Positions 6,580 through 7,085 of a stretch of 7,085 bases of DNA are shown piece after piece. The notes under the pieces were generated by a model. It searched no databases, was not told the origin of the DNA, and saw only the letters and a list, made by a program, of their open reading frames with translations. The position numbers were made by a program, and so were the translations under genes. Source of the DNA: PVC group bacterium (GTDB lineage Bacteria; Verrucomicrobiota; Kiritimatiellia; UBA8416); contig PWYP01000061.1 in the NCBI GenBank assembly GCA_003567805.1, forward strand, positions 1 through 7,085, in the 5' to 3' direction. How positions within the stretch are numbered: position 1 is the stretch's first letter; each line of letters begins with the position of its first letter.

Positions 6580-7085
6580 ATGGATAAAGAGATACAGACA
6601 ACCGCTGACGATCCCGAAACACGCGAAACCGTCCGGATCAAGCTGCCGGATACCGCGCATGATGAAGCAGATTCAACCGTATTCCGGCGGAGGGAAGGTG
6701 ATGCGCTTGATTCGCAGTATCAGTGGGTAGATAAAATCGGTGGCGGGGGTATGGGGGTTGTCTATTTGGCGCGAGACCGCCGGTTGGGTCGGGTTGTTGC
6801 CATTAAGCGTTTGCATACCAAGTTATTGCAGGATGAGAGTCTCAAATCCCGCCTATTTCAGGAGGCCCGTGCAACGGCGTCCTTGAGTCATATTCATATC
6901 GTGCATATCTATGCTTTAGGCGAAGATACAGATGGTCCGTACATTGTCATGGAGTACATTGCCGGTCCGCGCGTTGAGGAAAATGCGGGAATCGCTCCGC
7001 CGTGTACCTTGGCCGATCGAATCCATCGTGAAGGCCCCATGGCTTTGGATGTAGCCATAGACTTCATGGGGAAGCTATGTCGAGC
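6580..7085 (+). CDS. PknB-like Ser/Thr protein kinase, 3' end cut off by the window
   Basis: This eukaryotic-type (Hanks) kinase would transfer ATP phosphate to Ser/Thr of target proteins. The start is ATG 6580, after AGGGG (6571-6575) with a rather short spacing; 168 codons plus two bases are visible and the frame is open to the edge. Residues 1-45 are a charged, probably disordered tail containing ETVRIKLP (16-23) and STVF (32-35). The kinase domain begins near Y47: the glycine loop is IGGGGMGVVY (53-62), the ATP-binding lysine is in VAIK (K76), and the helix-C glutamate is E95 in LFQEARATASLSH. The hinge is IVMEYIAG (122-129). Between the hinge and TLADRI (143-148) are about 13 extra residues (PRVEENAGIAPPC). 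The HRD and DFG motifs and any transmembrane or sensor part lie beyond the window, so activity and topology cannot be judged. It probably shares an mRNA with the transglycosylase. Confidence 0.92.
   Translation, partial: MDKEIQTTADDPETRETVRIKLPDTAHDEADSTVFRRREGDALDSQYQWVDKIGGGGMGVVYLARDRRLGRVVAIKRLHTKLLQDESLKSRLFQEARATASLSHIHIVHIYALGEDTDGPYIVMEYIAGPRVEENAGIAPPCTLADRIHREGPMALDVAIDFMGKLCR

Noticed and set aside
6482..6730. Plus-strand 82-codon open frame across the transglycosylase/kinase junction
   Set aside because: It overlaps both real genes out of frame; the kinase frame from 6580 explains this region with clear motifs.

Overview
The window looks like chromosomal DNA from a Gram-negative-type bacterium of roughly balanced base composition. 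It has ordinary Shine-Dalgarno sites, a membrane-anchored lytic transglycosylase, a class II CPD photolyase and a eukaryotic-type Ser/Thr kinase. The class II photolyase together with a kinase whose N-terminal tail carries an ETVRIKLP motif fits the Planctomycetes-Verrucomicrobia-Chlamydiae side of the tree (for example Kiritimatiellota, Lentisphaerota or Verrucomicrobiota). That placement rests on remembered family features and is low confidence. I see no tRNA, rRNA, insertion sequence, CRISPR array or phage gene.

Layout, left to right. (1) Positions 1-1128, plus strand: the 3' part of a radical-SAM tRNA methylthiotransferase of the MtaB type. (2) 1308-1952, plus: a multi-pass membrane protein that I read as a divergent CPBP (CAAX protease/bacteriocin-processing, Abi) family member. 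(3) 1988-3466, plus: a cytoplasmic GH13 alpha-amylase 35 bp downstream, with a strong ribosome binding site. (4) 3641-4297, plus: an exported or membrane-tethered protein of unknown function ending in a four-cysteine zinc ribbon. (5) 4357-5724, minus: a class II deoxyribodipyrimidine photolyase, convergent with (4). (6) 5848-6552, plus: a GH23 lytic transglycosylase with an N-terminal membrane anchor, divergent from the photolyase. (7) 6580 to the window end, plus: the N-terminal third or so of a PknB-like Ser/Thr kinase, 27 bp after (6) and probably co-transcribed with it.

The genes do not form one obvious pathway; most are housekeeping functions (tRNA modification, glucan breakdown, DNA repair, cell-wall turnover). 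The less ordinary parts are these: the CPBP-like protein with an altered first motif, sitting in front of an amylase; the exported zinc-ribbon protein, with a 16-bp exact repeat inside its gene and just after its stop; a 12-bp perfect palindrome in the divergent photolyase/transglycosylase promoter region; and the kinase, which has a threonine-containing N-terminal tail and an insertion after the hinge. No intergenic stretch exceeds 300 bases. The longest, 1129-1307 and 3467-3640, hold only weak candidate signals.
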